Shown here piece by piece: positions 34,118-42,047 of a stretch of 64,000 nt of DNA. The number at the start of each line of letters is the position of its first letter. The stretch's first letter is position 1. The stretch is from NCBI RefSeq assembly GCF_034670185.1, contig NZ_JAXMNY010000001.1, forward strand, positions 868,001 through 932,000, given 5' to 3'. The notes beneath the pieces were generated by a model. The model had not been told where the DNA came from. It searched no databases and saw nothing but the letters and a program-made list of their open reading frames with translations. The DNA is from Nisaea sp. GTDB taxonomy: Bacteria; Pseudomonadota; Alphaproteobacteria; Thalassobaculales; Thalassobaculaceae. Made by a program: the position numbers and the translations under genes.

Positions 34118-35464
34118 ATGAATAATCAGACCAATGACAGCGCTGTGCTGCAGACGGACACGGATGTTGCCATCGACATTCGGTGCGTCCGGAAGGTCTT
34201 TAATGTCTACAACCAGCCGCTCGACCGGCTGAAGCAGGCGATCTTCCGGGGGCGGCGGACCTTCTTCACGCCTTTTGTGGCTCTGGACAACGTGACCTTC
34301 AGGGTCGGGCGGGGAGAGACGGTCGGGATTATTGGCCGGAACGGCTCTGGTAAATCCACGCTGCTGCAGATCGTAGCGGGACTGCTGAACGCGACTGAGG
34401 GAGACGCCGCAGTCAACGGCCGGGTCTCCGCGTTGCTTGAACTCGGGGCGGGCTTCAATCCGGCGGCGAGCGGACGCGAAAACATCTATATGAACGGGGC
34501 AATCCTCGGTCTTTCGAAAGAGGAGATCGACGGGAAGTTCGACGATATTGTCGCGTTTTCCGGCCTTGCCGATTTCCTCGACCGGCCGGTTGAGACTTAT
34601 TCGAGTGGGATGTATGTCCGCCTCGCTTTTGCGGTTGCGGTCAGCGTCGATCCAGAAATTTTCATCGTCGATGAGGCACTTGCTGTCGGAGATGAAGGTT
34701 TCCAGCGGAAGTGCTTTGCCCGGATCGAGGAAATGCGCCGGCGCGGCACCACGATCCTCTTCGTCAGCCATGCAGCCGGGATGATCACCCAGCTTTGCGA
34801 CCGGGCTGTCCTGCTGGACCACGGTCAAATGCTGATGGACGGCGATCCGAAGAGGGTGATTTCCAGCTATCACAAGCTGACCCATGCACCGGCTGCGCAG
34901 TTTGACGCTGTGCGCGAGGAAATCCGCCGCGATGAGGAAGCCCGCCGGGAAGAAGTCGGGCGAGAGGAGTCGAAAGAAGCCCTCGATACGGAAATGGTGC
35001 CGGAAAGCCGCACGGCCTATGTCAGCCTCGGGGCAGAGATCAGCCAGCCGCGTATCGAAACCCTGGACGGTGAAGCGGTCAATCTCCTGGTACGCGGCAG
35101 GCACTATGCCTTCCGGTACAAGGTTCGCTTCCTGGAAGATCGCGAGCAGGTCATGTGCGCGATGATGATCAAAACCATCCAGGGCGTTCTGTTGGCTGGC
35201 CGGACAACGGACAGTCTGCGGCGCGGTCTGCCGGATTACCGGGCTGGTGACGAGATCGAGGTCAGCTTCGAGTTCGAATGCAACTTGACGGCAGGAACAT
35301 ATTTTCTGAATGCGGGCGTGAACGGACTTTACGAGAACGAACGCAAGTCCCTGCACCGGATCATGGATGCCGCCATGTTCAAGGTGTTGCCGGACGATGA
35401 CGATACGATCACCGGAATCGTCGCGCTTGACATCGTGCCGAGTATATCCAGGAATCGGAAGTAG
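34118..35464 (+). CDS. wzt: Polysaccharide export ATPase with C-terminal Wzt domain
   Basis: 448 residues. The ATPase domain has GRNGSGKST, the family motif LLELGAGFNPAASGRENIY, YSSGMYVRLAFAVAVS and EIFIVDEALAVGD. A charged Arg/Glu-rich linker (about residues 265-297, with REEIRRDEEARREEVGREES) leads to a C-terminal beta domain ending AMFKVLPDDDD, the place where Wzt proteins bind the glycan terminus. This domain usually recognises a capped non-reducing end. Its presence implies a terminal modification before export. The glycosyltransferase gene begins 4 bp after the stop. Confidence 0.91.
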   Translation: MNNQTNDSAVLQTDTDVAIDIRCVRKVFNVYNQPLDRLKQAIFRGRRTFFTPFVALDNVTFRVGRGETVGIIGRNGSGKSTLLQIVAGLLNATEGDAAVNGRVSALLELGAGFNPAASGRENIYMNGAILGLSKEEIDGKFDDIVAFSGLADFLDRPVETYSSGMYVRLAFAVAVSVDPEIFIVDEALAVGDEGFQRKCFARIEEMRRRGTTILFVSHAAGMITQLCDRAVLLDHGQMLMDGDPKRVISSYHKLTHAPAAQFDAVREEIRRDEEARREEVGREESKEALDTEMVPESRTAYVSLGAEISQPRIETLDGEAVNLLVRGRHYAFRYKVRFLEDREQVMCAMMIKTIQGVLLAGRTTDSLRRGLPDYRAGDEIEVSFEFECNLTAGTYFLNAGVNGLYENERKSLHRIMDAAMFKVLPDDDDTITGIVALDIVPSISRNRK

Positions 35465-35468
35465 CATT

Positions 35469-37154
35469 GTGTCCAGAAGTCTCGCTCCAGTCTCTATCTA
35501 TGTAGGCAATTCGAGCGGTATCGGTTTTGGCGATAATCCGTTCGGCAAGGATGTCGCCAATGTCGGTCTGTTCCGGGCTATCGCGAAATACTCTCGGCAT
35601 CCGGGACAGCTGAATTTTCTCAGCTTCGGGGCGCTTGGAGAAACGGCACTGGAGCAAGGAATTTTCCCTTGGGGTGCACCGACACGGTCGCTCGGCATCG
35701 CCTCCCTGTTCGAGCAGGATAAAGTGGCCGCTTCCGGCTGCCTGCTACGCGGTAGCGCGGAGATCGCGGAGCTGGCCTGGAAGAGGCGCGGCCGTGGAGA
35801 CCGCAGCTACAGTATCGTCGGCGTGGTCCATACCTTGGCCCCGCCGGCCATCCGGGAATATATTTCGCGTTGCCTGGTGTCTCCGATTCAACCTTGGGAT
35901 GCGCTGATCTGCACCTCGCCATCTGTAAAACAGGGCCTTGAGCAGATGTTTGGTGATCTCGGCCGTTTCATTGCCGATCGCGGTGGGACGACCGCCTCGG
36001 TACTTCCCATGCCGCATCTTCCCGTCATTCCGCTCGGGGTGGATGCATCCTCCATAGCTCGCCGCATGGCGGAAGTCGGAGGGCGTGACCAGGCCCGTGC
36101 GGCTCTGCAAATCGCCGATGACGAAATCGTCGTGCTGTGGCTGGGACGCATGTCCTACTACGAAAAAGCAAACCCGAGCCCGATGTTCCAGGCTGTGGAA
36201 CAGGCGGCCAGGCTGTCCGGTAAGAAAATGCGTTTCATCATGGCGGGCTGGTTCCCCAATGAAACCGTTGAACGGCCTCTTTATGAACAGGCAGCTTTAG
36301 GCCATGCACCATCGGTGCGGGTCGAATTTGCGGACGGCAACGACCGAAATGTCGTCGCCCGATGCTGGGCTGGATCGGATATCTTTCTATCCTTGGTCGA
36401 CAATATCCAGGAGACTTTCGGGATCACACCTGTCGAGGCTATGGCGGCCGGCCTTCCGGTCGTACTCAGCGACTGGGACGGGTACCGAAGTACCGTGCAG
36501 AACGGCGTCCAAGGTTTGCAGATTCCGACCATGTTACCACCGTCTGGCGATGGTCAGCTGATGGCCGAGCGGATTGCACTGGGGCTCGACAATTACCTGC
36601 AATATGCCTCGAACGTAAGCCAGCACACGGCGGTCGATGTAGATGCAGCAGCCGCCTCTCTGTCAGATCTGGCTGGAGACCCCGAGCTGCGAGCCCGGAT
36701 GGGCGACGCCGGACAAGATTGCGTCCGGCAGCATTATGACTGGCCAGTCGTCGTCGCCAAACTGGACGACCTGTGGGACGATCTTGCTGCACTACGCATG
36801 GCGGCGGAGGGGTTCGGAACAAATACTGCTGATATGCAGGATCCGGTGAAGGGTGACCCGTTTCACAGTTTCGCGCATTTCCCGACTTGTTCCCTTGATG
36901 GCGACACCGTCCTAGAAGCAACTGAGCAGTCTGCGGCACGATTTGCCAAAATTGTTGAGGTCGGTCTGGACATGCGCCTGCAGGCCTGGCGGGCACCTGT
37001 TGCCGAAGAGGTCATTGCCTTTGTCCGGCACCATGGGCCGGTGCAGTTTTCCATGATCGAGGACAGATTCTCCGCGCACCGCGGAATGCGTCTGGACCTC
37101 CTCGTGACCTGGTTGTGCAAATACGGCGTGATGAGTTTTTCGGCTGGTTCCTGA
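35469..37154 (+). CDS. GT4-type glycosyltransferase with extra C-terminal domain
   Basis: 561 residues starting with GTG at 35469, 4 bp after wzt. A GT-B fold is shown by VIPLGVDASSIARRMAEVGG, VVLWLGRMSYYEKANPSPMF and the EX7E-type block ETFGITPVEAMAAGLPVVLS. After about residue 445 there is a tail of about 115 residues that is not part of GT4. Its end (PVQFSMIEDRFSAHRGMRLD, then LLVTWLCKYGVMSF) resembles a small winged-helix module. The context suggests it adds sugars to the glycan exported by the preceding pair. It is the only transferase in the cluster. Confidence 0.85.
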   Translation: MSRSLAPVSIYVGNSSGIGFGDNPFGKDVANVGLFRAIAKYSRHPGQLNFLSFGALGETALEQGIFPWGAPTRSLGIASLFEQDKVAASGCLLRGSAEIAELAWKRRGRGDRSYSIVGVVHTLAPPAIREYISRCLVSPIQPWDALICTSPSVKQGLEQMFGDLGRFIADRGGTTASVLPMPHLPVIPLGVDASSIARRMAEVGGRDQARAALQIADDEIVVLWLGRMSYYEKANPSPMFQAVEQAARLSGKKMRFIMAGWFPNETVERPLYEQAALGHAPSVRVEFADGNDRNVVARCWAGSDIFLSLVDNIQETFGITPVEAMAAGLPVVLSDWDGYRSTVQNGVQGLQIPTMLPPSGDGQLMAERIALGLDNYLQYASNVSQHTAVDVDAAAASLSDLAGDPELRARMGDAGQDCVRQHYDWPVVVAKLDDLWDDLAALRMAAEGFGTNTADMQDPVKGDPFHSFAHFPTCSLDGDTVLEATEQSAARFAKIVEVGLDMRLQAWRAPVAEEVIAFVRHHGPVQFSMIEDRFSAHRGMRLDLLVTWLCKYGVMSFSAGS

Positions 37155-37158
37155 GCCG

Positions 37159-37506
37159 TCAGAGAATCGCCAGAACGGCTTCCGGCGGCCGGCCGATGGC
37201 GGCCTTGCCGTTGGCAATGACGATCGGACGCTCGATCAGGACCGGGTTGTCGTGCATTGCCTGAACAAGCGATGCACGATCCTTTGAGCCGTCGCCGAGG
37301 TCGAGTTCCTTGAACGGCGCTTCCTTGCGCCGCATCAGATCCACTGGATCCATGCCGAGAAGCCCCAGAACCTCCTCGATCTCCGAAACACTCGGCGGGG
37401 ATTTCAGATACTCCCGGATTTCCGGCTCGACGCCCTTGCTCCGCAGCAGCTCCAAGGTCTGCCGTGACTTGGAGCAGCGTGGGTTGTGATAGATGACGAC
37501 GCTCAT
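37159..37506 (-). CDS. ArsC/YffB-family thioredoxin-fold reductase
   Basis: 115 residues. YHNPRCSKSRQTLELLRSKG carries the CxxS active site of glutaredoxin-type ArsC, and RPIVIANGKAAIGRPPE is the conserved C-terminal arginine block. It may reduce arsenate with glutathione; many homologues have no proven arsenate activity. No arsR, arsB or acr3 is adjacent. It is the last gene of a four-gene operon with an enoyl-CoA hydratase, and it is convergent with the glycosyltransferase. Confidence 0.88.
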   Translation of the reverse strand: MSVVIYHNPRCSKSRQTLELLRSKGVEPEIREYLKSPPSVSEIEEVLGLLGMDPVDLMRRKEAPFKELDLGDGSKDRASLVQAMHDNPVLIERPIVIANGKAAIGRPPEAVLAIL

Positions 37507-37520
37507 GGGAGTGCTCCGGC

Positions 37521-38312
37521 CTATTTGCCCTGGAAGTTCGGCGCGCGTTTCTCGAGGAAGCTGGCGATGCCTTCCTGATAATCGTCCGTATAGCCGCACT
37601 GACGCTGGAATTCCGCTTCCATATCAAGCTGTTCGGCCAGTCCATTATCGAGCGAGGCGCGCATGATCTTCTTGATGCCGGCGAGTGCCAGCGGGGCTTT
37701 CGCGGCCAGGGTCTTTGCCAGAGCCTCGGCTTCCTCAATCAGTTTCTCGTCCTCCACCGACGACCAGATCAGGCCCCAGTCTGCGGCCTGCTTGCCGGTC
37801 ACAGGGGCGCCGATCAGCGTCATGCCGAGGGCACGGGCAAGACCGACCCGGCGCGGCAGCACGTAGGTTCCGCCCGCATCCGGCACCAGGCCGATATTGA
37901 CGAAGGCCTGCACGAACTTGGTGTTGTGGCCGGCCAAAACGATATCGGCGGCTAGAGCCAGGCTGGCGCCTGCGCCGGCGGCGACGCCGTTGACGGCGGA
38001 GATGATCGGTATGGGCAGGGCGGCCATGCGCTTGATCAGCGGGTTATAGTTCTGCTGGATCGACTGGCTGAGATCGCGTCTTTCGGTCGTAGATGACGCT
38101 TTGCGGTCCGCAAGATCCTGCCCGGAGCAGAAACCGCGCCCGGCGCCTGTGATGATGACGCAGCGTGCGGAGCCCGGTTTTTCAAGCTGTGTGAAGACGT
38201 CGCGCAGGTCTTCATGCATCACCGCCGTGACAGCGTTGATGCGCTCCGGCCGGTTCAGGGTAATGCGGGCGATGTTGTCATCGATAGAGAAGAGCAAAGT
38301 TTCATATGTCAT
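37521..38312 (-). CDS. Enoyl-CoA hydratase/isomerase (PaaG-like)
   Basis: 263 residues of the crotonase family. The oxyanion blocks are ITGAGRGFCSGQDLADR and AVNGVAAGAGASLALAADIV. The segment GLVPDAGGTYVLPRRVG carries an aspartate at the position used by PaaG-type ring isomerases in place of a hydratase glutamate. Isomerisation of an unsaturated or epoxy acyl-CoA is therefore more likely than simple hydration. No other paa genes are present. It lies 4 bp after the methyltransferase. Confidence 0.9.
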   Translation of the reverse strand: MTYETLLFSIDDNIARITLNRPERINAVTAVMHEDLRDVFTQLEKPGSARCVIITGAGRGFCSGQDLADRKASSTTERRDLSQSIQQNYNPLIKRMAALPIPIISAVNGVAAGAGASLALAADIVLAGHNTKFVQAFVNIGLVPDAGGTYVLPRRVGLARALGMTLIGAPVTGKQAADWGLIWSSVEDEKLIEEAEALAKTLAAKAPLALAGIKKIMRASLDNGLAEQLDMEAEFQRQCGYTDDYQEGIASFLEKRAPNFQGK

Positions 38313-38316
38313 TGAA

Positions 38317-38952
38317 TTAACCTGATTTCGTCAGAATAAGGCGGGTGAATGAAACGCCACCGCGTTCCAGTTCGTCGCCATTTTGTTCGCGATGAATAAG
38401 GGAAAGTCCCTGCGCTTCGGCGAGGGCCAGGAAGGGATCTGCGTCTGACTCGAGCATCGGCCGGTCCGCCGGTGCCGGTCCGTGTCTCAGCAGCACGGAG
38501 AAACGGCCGCCAGGCGCAAGGAGCGTAGCGAGGCACTTCATGCCTTGATCCCGCTGGTCGTGCGGCAGATGCATCCACACCGAGTTCATCAGCATGAAGT
38601 CAAACCGGCGTCCGAGCGCATGGACCTTTGTGAGGTTGGGCAGGCGGTCATCGAGCCAGGTCGCCCGGGAGTCGGGATAGAGCGTTTTGGCCTCCGCGCG
38701 CATGCCCGCGGCGGGCTCGACCGCGACCACGGTGAGCCCCCGGGATTCTAGCCCGTTCACATGGGCCCCGTAACCGGCACCGATATCCAGCGCATGGCCT
38801 CCCGCAGGGGGAAGGTAGGGAGCGTGAAAATTGATGAATTTATCGCTGTGGGTAGCGGAGTCCTCGCCTGCGGACCATTCCGTCCGCAGGCGCCGTGCGT
38901 TGCGATCATAGACCGCGATCAGCGCGTCGTTATCCGGATCGGCAGTGCTCAC
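38317..38952 (-). CDS. SAM-dependent class I methyltransferase
   Basis: About 211 residues. Motif I is HALDIGAGYGAHVNGLESRG, followed by VVAVEPAAGMRAEAK and a motif IV-like RRFDFMLMNSVWMHLP. The acceptor is unknown. I chose the GTG at 38952 because it overlaps the TGA of the upstream aldolase gene by four bases (GTGA), implying coupling; an upstream ATG at 38979 is in frame. The next gene starts 4 bp after its stop. Confidence 0.86.
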   Translation of the reverse strand: MSTADPDNDALIAVYDRNARRLRTEWSAGEDSATHSDKFINFHAPYLPPAGGHALDIGAGYGAHVNGLESRGLTVVAVEPAAGMRAEAKTLYPDSRATWLDDRLPNLTKVHALGRRFDFMLMNSVWMHLPHDQRDQGMKCLATLLAPGGRFSVLLRHGPAPADRPMLESDADPFLALAEAQGLSLIHREQNGDELERGGVSFTRLILTKSG

Positions 38953-39674
38953 GCTTCTGCGTCCCGCTTCTTCTGCCATTCCACGTAGCGTGCTTTGGTT
39001 GCTTCGTCCGGCGGATAGGTTCCGCGCAGCGGGCGACCGCTGGCAATCTCTTCCCGCAGGAAGACTTCCATCTTCTCCTGCTCGAAGGATTGCTCGGCGA
39101 TCTCCTCGGCGAGATGCGCGGGCAGAACCACAAGACCTTCTGCGTCGCCGACCAGCACATCGTCCGGATAGACCGCGACGCCGCCGCAGGCGATGGGGGT
39201 GTTCAGCTCGGCCACTGCATGGTGCTTGATCAGGCTGGTCGGGGCGGAGGGGCCGCCGACATAGCAGGGAATGTCGTATTCCGCGATCTCGTAGGAATCG
39301 CGGATGCCGCCGTCGGAGACGAACCCGGCAACGCCGCGCACCTGCAGGCGGGTCATCAGGATGTTGCCGGCGGAGGCGGCGCTGGCGTCCTGGCGGCAGT
39401 CCACCACCAGGATCTTGCCGGCTGGTATGGTCTCGATGGCCTTGCGCTGCGGGTGATCGTAATCGTCATAGGCGCTGATCTGGTCGATATCCTCGCGCGC
39501 CGGGATATTCCGCAGCGTGAAGGCCTCGCCGACCATGTTGCGGTCGTGCGCGGTCAGGCGGCTGACGCCCTGAAGGCACTGATTGCGCAACCCGCGCTTC
39601 AGAAGCTGCGTGGTCAGGGTCGCGGTGCTGACATGCGCCAGCTTTTCCCGTGCCGTGTCGCTCAGTCCGGTCAT
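38949..39674 (-). CDS. RraA-family protein (HMG/CHA aldolase-like)
   Basis: 241 residues. Core motifs are AREKLAHVSTATLTTQLLKR, MVGEAFTLRNIPAREDIDQI, the active-site block VSDGGIRDSYEIAEYDIPCY and VLVGDAEGLVVLPAHLAEEI. The Arg and Asp of GGIRDS are those used by 4-hydroxy-4-methyl-2-oxoglutarate aldolases and oxaloacetate decarboxylases, rather than by the RNase E inhibitor RraA. It may cleave a 4-hydroxy-2-oxoacid. The ATG at 39674 has GGGAGGG six bases upstream. It is the first gene of a tight operon. Confidence 0.88.
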   Translation of the reverse strand: MTGLSDTAREKLAHVSTATLTTQLLKRGLRNQCLQGVSRLTAHDRNMVGEAFTLRNIPAREDIDQISAYDDYDHPQRKAIETIPAGKILVVDCRQDASAASAGNILMTRLQVRGVAGFVSDGGIRDSYEIAEYDIPCYVGGPSAPTSLIKHHAVAELNTPIACGGVAVYPDDVLVGDAEGLVVLPAHLAEEIAEQSFEQEKMEVFLREEIASGRPLRGTYPPDEATKARYVEWQKKRDAEA

Positions 39675-39827
39675 TGAAGGCCCTCCCGGTGCCGGTTTTT
39701 CATTGGAACGCATCAGAGCACGGAGACTTCACGATCCTCAAGTGCGGTCGTCGCTCATCCCGGCTATTCTGTCGTTCCGGAACCGCACCTGAGCCATCAG
39801 GGAGCGTTATATAGGGGGGAAGAAACC

Positions 39828-40841
39828 ATGGAATACCGCAATCTCGGCCACTCCGGCCTGAAGGTCTCGAAACTGTGCCTCGGCGCCATGATGTTCGGCG
39901 GGCCGACGAGCGAGGCCGATTCTCACGAGATCATCGCCGAGGCGCGGGATTTCGGGGTCAATTTCATCGACACCGCCGATGCCTATCACAACGGAAATTC
40001 GGAGCGTGTGGTCGGTCGCGGCATTGCTGCCCACCGGGACTATTGGGTGCTGGCGACCAAGCTCGGCAATCCGATGCGCGAGGGCGACCCGAACGCGCGC
40101 GGGCTGTCCCGGAAATGGGTGCTGCAGGCCTGCGAGGAATCGCTGGAACGGCTCGATACCGAGTATATCGACATCTACTACCTGCATAAGGAAGACCATA
40201 CGACCCCGCTGGAAGAGACCGTGAACGCCATGGCGGATCTGGTCCATGCCGGCATGATCCGGCATTTCGGAATCTCCAACCATCGCTCCTGGCGGGTGGC
40301 GGAGATCTGTAATCTCTGCGATGCGGCGGGGATCGACCGCCCGGTCGTCAGCCAGCCTTACTACAACGCCATGAACCGGATGCCGGAGACCGAGCATCTG
40401 GCGGCCTGCGACTATTACGGCCTCGGCGTCGTGCCCTACAGTCCGCTCGCGCGCGGCGTTCTCTCCGGTAAGTACAAGCCGGGTGCCGAGCCCGCCGAAG
40501 GCACCCGCGCCGCCCGTGCCGACACCCGAATGATGCAGACCGAATGGCGCGAGGAAAGCCTGGTGATTGCGGAGAAGATCAAGGCCCACGCGGAAGCCAA
40601 GGGCGCAACGATCATCGATCTCGCCGTTGGGTGGGTGCTGAATAACGGCCTCGTCACCGGCACTATCGCCGGTCCGCGCACGATGGAGCAGTGGAAAGCC
40701 TACACAAAAGCGCTGGAGTACGAGTTCACGGAAGAGGACGAGGCGCTGATCAACGGGCTGGTTGCGGAAGGGCATCCCTCGACGCCGGGCTATAACGACC
40801 CGGCCTACCCGCTGGAAGGCCGCGTGGCGCTGACAGGGTAG
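39828..40841 (+). CDS. Aldo/keto reductase
   Basis: 337 residues. The catalytic tetrad is visible: Asp and Tyr in NFIDTADAYHNGNSERVVG, Lys in YWVLATKLGNP and His in IYYLHKEDHTTPLEE. NADPH-binding blocks include GVVPYSPLARGVLSGKY and the C-terminal TIAGPRTMEQWKAYTKAL. It should reduce an aldehyde or ketone in the cytoplasm; the substrate is not evident. It is divergent from the RraA-like gene, with 153 bp between. Confidence 0.93.
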   Translation: MEYRNLGHSGLKVSKLCLGAMMFGGPTSEADSHEIIAEARDFGVNFIDTADAYHNGNSERVVGRGIAAHRDYWVLATKLGNPMREGDPNARGLSRKWVLQACEESLERLDTEYIDIYYLHKEDHTTPLEETVNAMADLVHAGMIRHFGISNHRSWRVAEICNLCDAAGIDRPVVSQPYYNAMNRMPETEHLAACDYYGLGVVPYSPLARGVLSGKYKPGAEPAEGTRAARADTRMMQTEWREESLVIAEKIKAHAEAKGATIIDLAVGWVLNNGLVTGTIAGPRTMEQWKAYTKALEYEFTEEDEALINGLVAEGHPSTPGYNDPAYPLEGRVALTG

Positions 40842-40853
40842 GCGGCGTTCGCC

Positions 40854-41309
40854 TTACTTCGCGACGCCTTCCTCGAAGAAATCGCCAAGGCCGTGGTCGG
40901 GTTCGAAGACTTCTTTGACCTGACCGCGGCTGGCATTCTTGTAGTTCTTCATGATGAAGCCGTAGGCCTGATCGAGCTTGTGGGCCTGATTGAGGATGAT
41001 CATCTTCGGCAGTTTCGCGCATTTGGCGATGTCGGCACGGACCCGGTCTGCGCGTACCCGGGCATAGGCACCGGCGCTGAAGCCGACGAGGGTGCCGACA
41101 TAAGGCCGTTTCAGGATGGCTGAGCTTTCGCCGAGGAGGGAGCCGCGCTTGAAGGTCGTGACCGTGCCGTCCAGCTCAATGTAGAGGCCCGGGCTGTGCT
41201 CCATCGCAACCTCACCGCTGAGAACGTACATGACGAAATCGGACGGCTCGCCATGCTCGCAGATGATGTCGCCAGGCTCGAATGGAATACGGTCTGATTC
41301 AGGAACCAT
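40854..41309 (-). CDS. Small cyclic-nucleotide-binding-fold protein without DNA-binding domain
   Basis: 151 residues. The beta-roll is visible in FEPGDIICEHGEPSDFVMYV, LSGEVAMEHSPGLYIE and FKRGSLLGESSAILKRPYVG. The phosphate-binding cassette lacks the usual arginine followed by Ser/Thr, so ligand binding is doubtful. After the roll there is only a helical tail, with no helix-turn-helix. It may be a stand-alone sensor or a structural protein. It is convergent with the aldo/keto reductase and has an AT-rich upstream region (41310-41380). Confidence 0.82.
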   Translation of the reverse strand: MVPESDRIPFEPGDIICEHGEPSDFVMYVLSGEVAMEHSPGLYIELDGTVTTFKRGSLLGESSAILKRPYVGTLVGFSAGAYARVRADRVRADIAKCAKLPKMIILNQAHKLDQAYGFIMKNYKNASRGQVKEVFEPDHGLGDFFEEGVAK

Positions 41310-41411
41310 AGATTTTTCTTTTATCTTCAGGTTGATTGGTTAATGAGTATTAATTTGAATTAAATTATTCTTAATAACAAGCTCCAGGGCGGCGAATTCT
41401 GGCTGATTTCC

Positions 41412-41771
41412 TCAACTACGTTTTCTTTTTTTCTTAGGCTTATGTGCCTTGAGGGCCGCATCGATGGCAGCGCGGGCCCATTCCAGAAACAACTCTGGGT
41501 CCTCCAGTATGTTTGTTGGTACCTCCCAGTAACTGCCGACCGTGACCTCGCCTTTCTTTGTGTTGTAGCGGAACGGCTCGCTGCCGCGCTCCTCGAAAAC
41601 CGGGCGATTTCGGTCGTCCACGCGGAAATAGGGCTGGTCACCCAGCAAGAGGGCGAAATTGACCTCGCCATATTTGATGCCATAGCCGCCGAACATGCGG
41701 TGCGCATGGATATCGCCCAACGGCTCCAGCATGTCGGTAATGAAGTCCGCGAGCTCTTTCGATGCGGCCAT
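41412..41771 (-). CDS. TfoX N-terminal domain protein
   Basis: 119 residues. DFITDMLEPLGDIHAHRMFG, GYGIKYGEVNFALLLGDQPY and GSYWEVPTNILEDPELFLEW are typical of TfoX-N proteins. The C-terminus KKKRKRS is strongly basic. TfoX (Sxy) activates competence genes in gamma-proteobacteria, but in alphaproteobacteria this short single-domain form has no defined role. It is divergent from typA. Confidence 0.85.
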   Translation of the reverse strand: MAASKELADFITDMLEPLGDIHAHRMFGGYGIKYGEVNFALLLGDQPYFRVDDRNRPVFEERGSEPFRYNTKKGEVTVGSYWEVPTNILEDPELFLEWARAAIDAALKAHKPKKKRKRS

Positions 41772-42047
41772 GACCCGATTCCTCTTGTTTGTTCTCTTAT
41801 TGTTCCCATTTAACGCTTTGCTGGCAAGGCTAGGCGGCATCACATCCCAGTGGGATGCCGGTTGGGGTTGCAAACGGGATGCAGCCATGCAATCCAGCGC
41901 TTGTTTCGCGCTGCAATATAAGTATGTTAGCGCCGAGTCATTTTGACACTGCCGGGCCTGAACCGCCCTGAGCCAATCAACGCAGATTTGCACGCCTGGC
42001 ACCGCGCCGTAATAGCGGCGCGCGGCGGACCTGTTCGGAGTCGTTCC

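Noticed and set aside
33956..35467. 503-codon open frame antisense to wzt
   Set aside because: It mirrors the third-position GC bias of wzt, which has full ATPase motifs. The antisense product shows no domain.
37159..37506. Arsenic-resistance locus
   Set aside because: The ArsC-like gene is the tail of a metabolic operon and no other ars gene is near.
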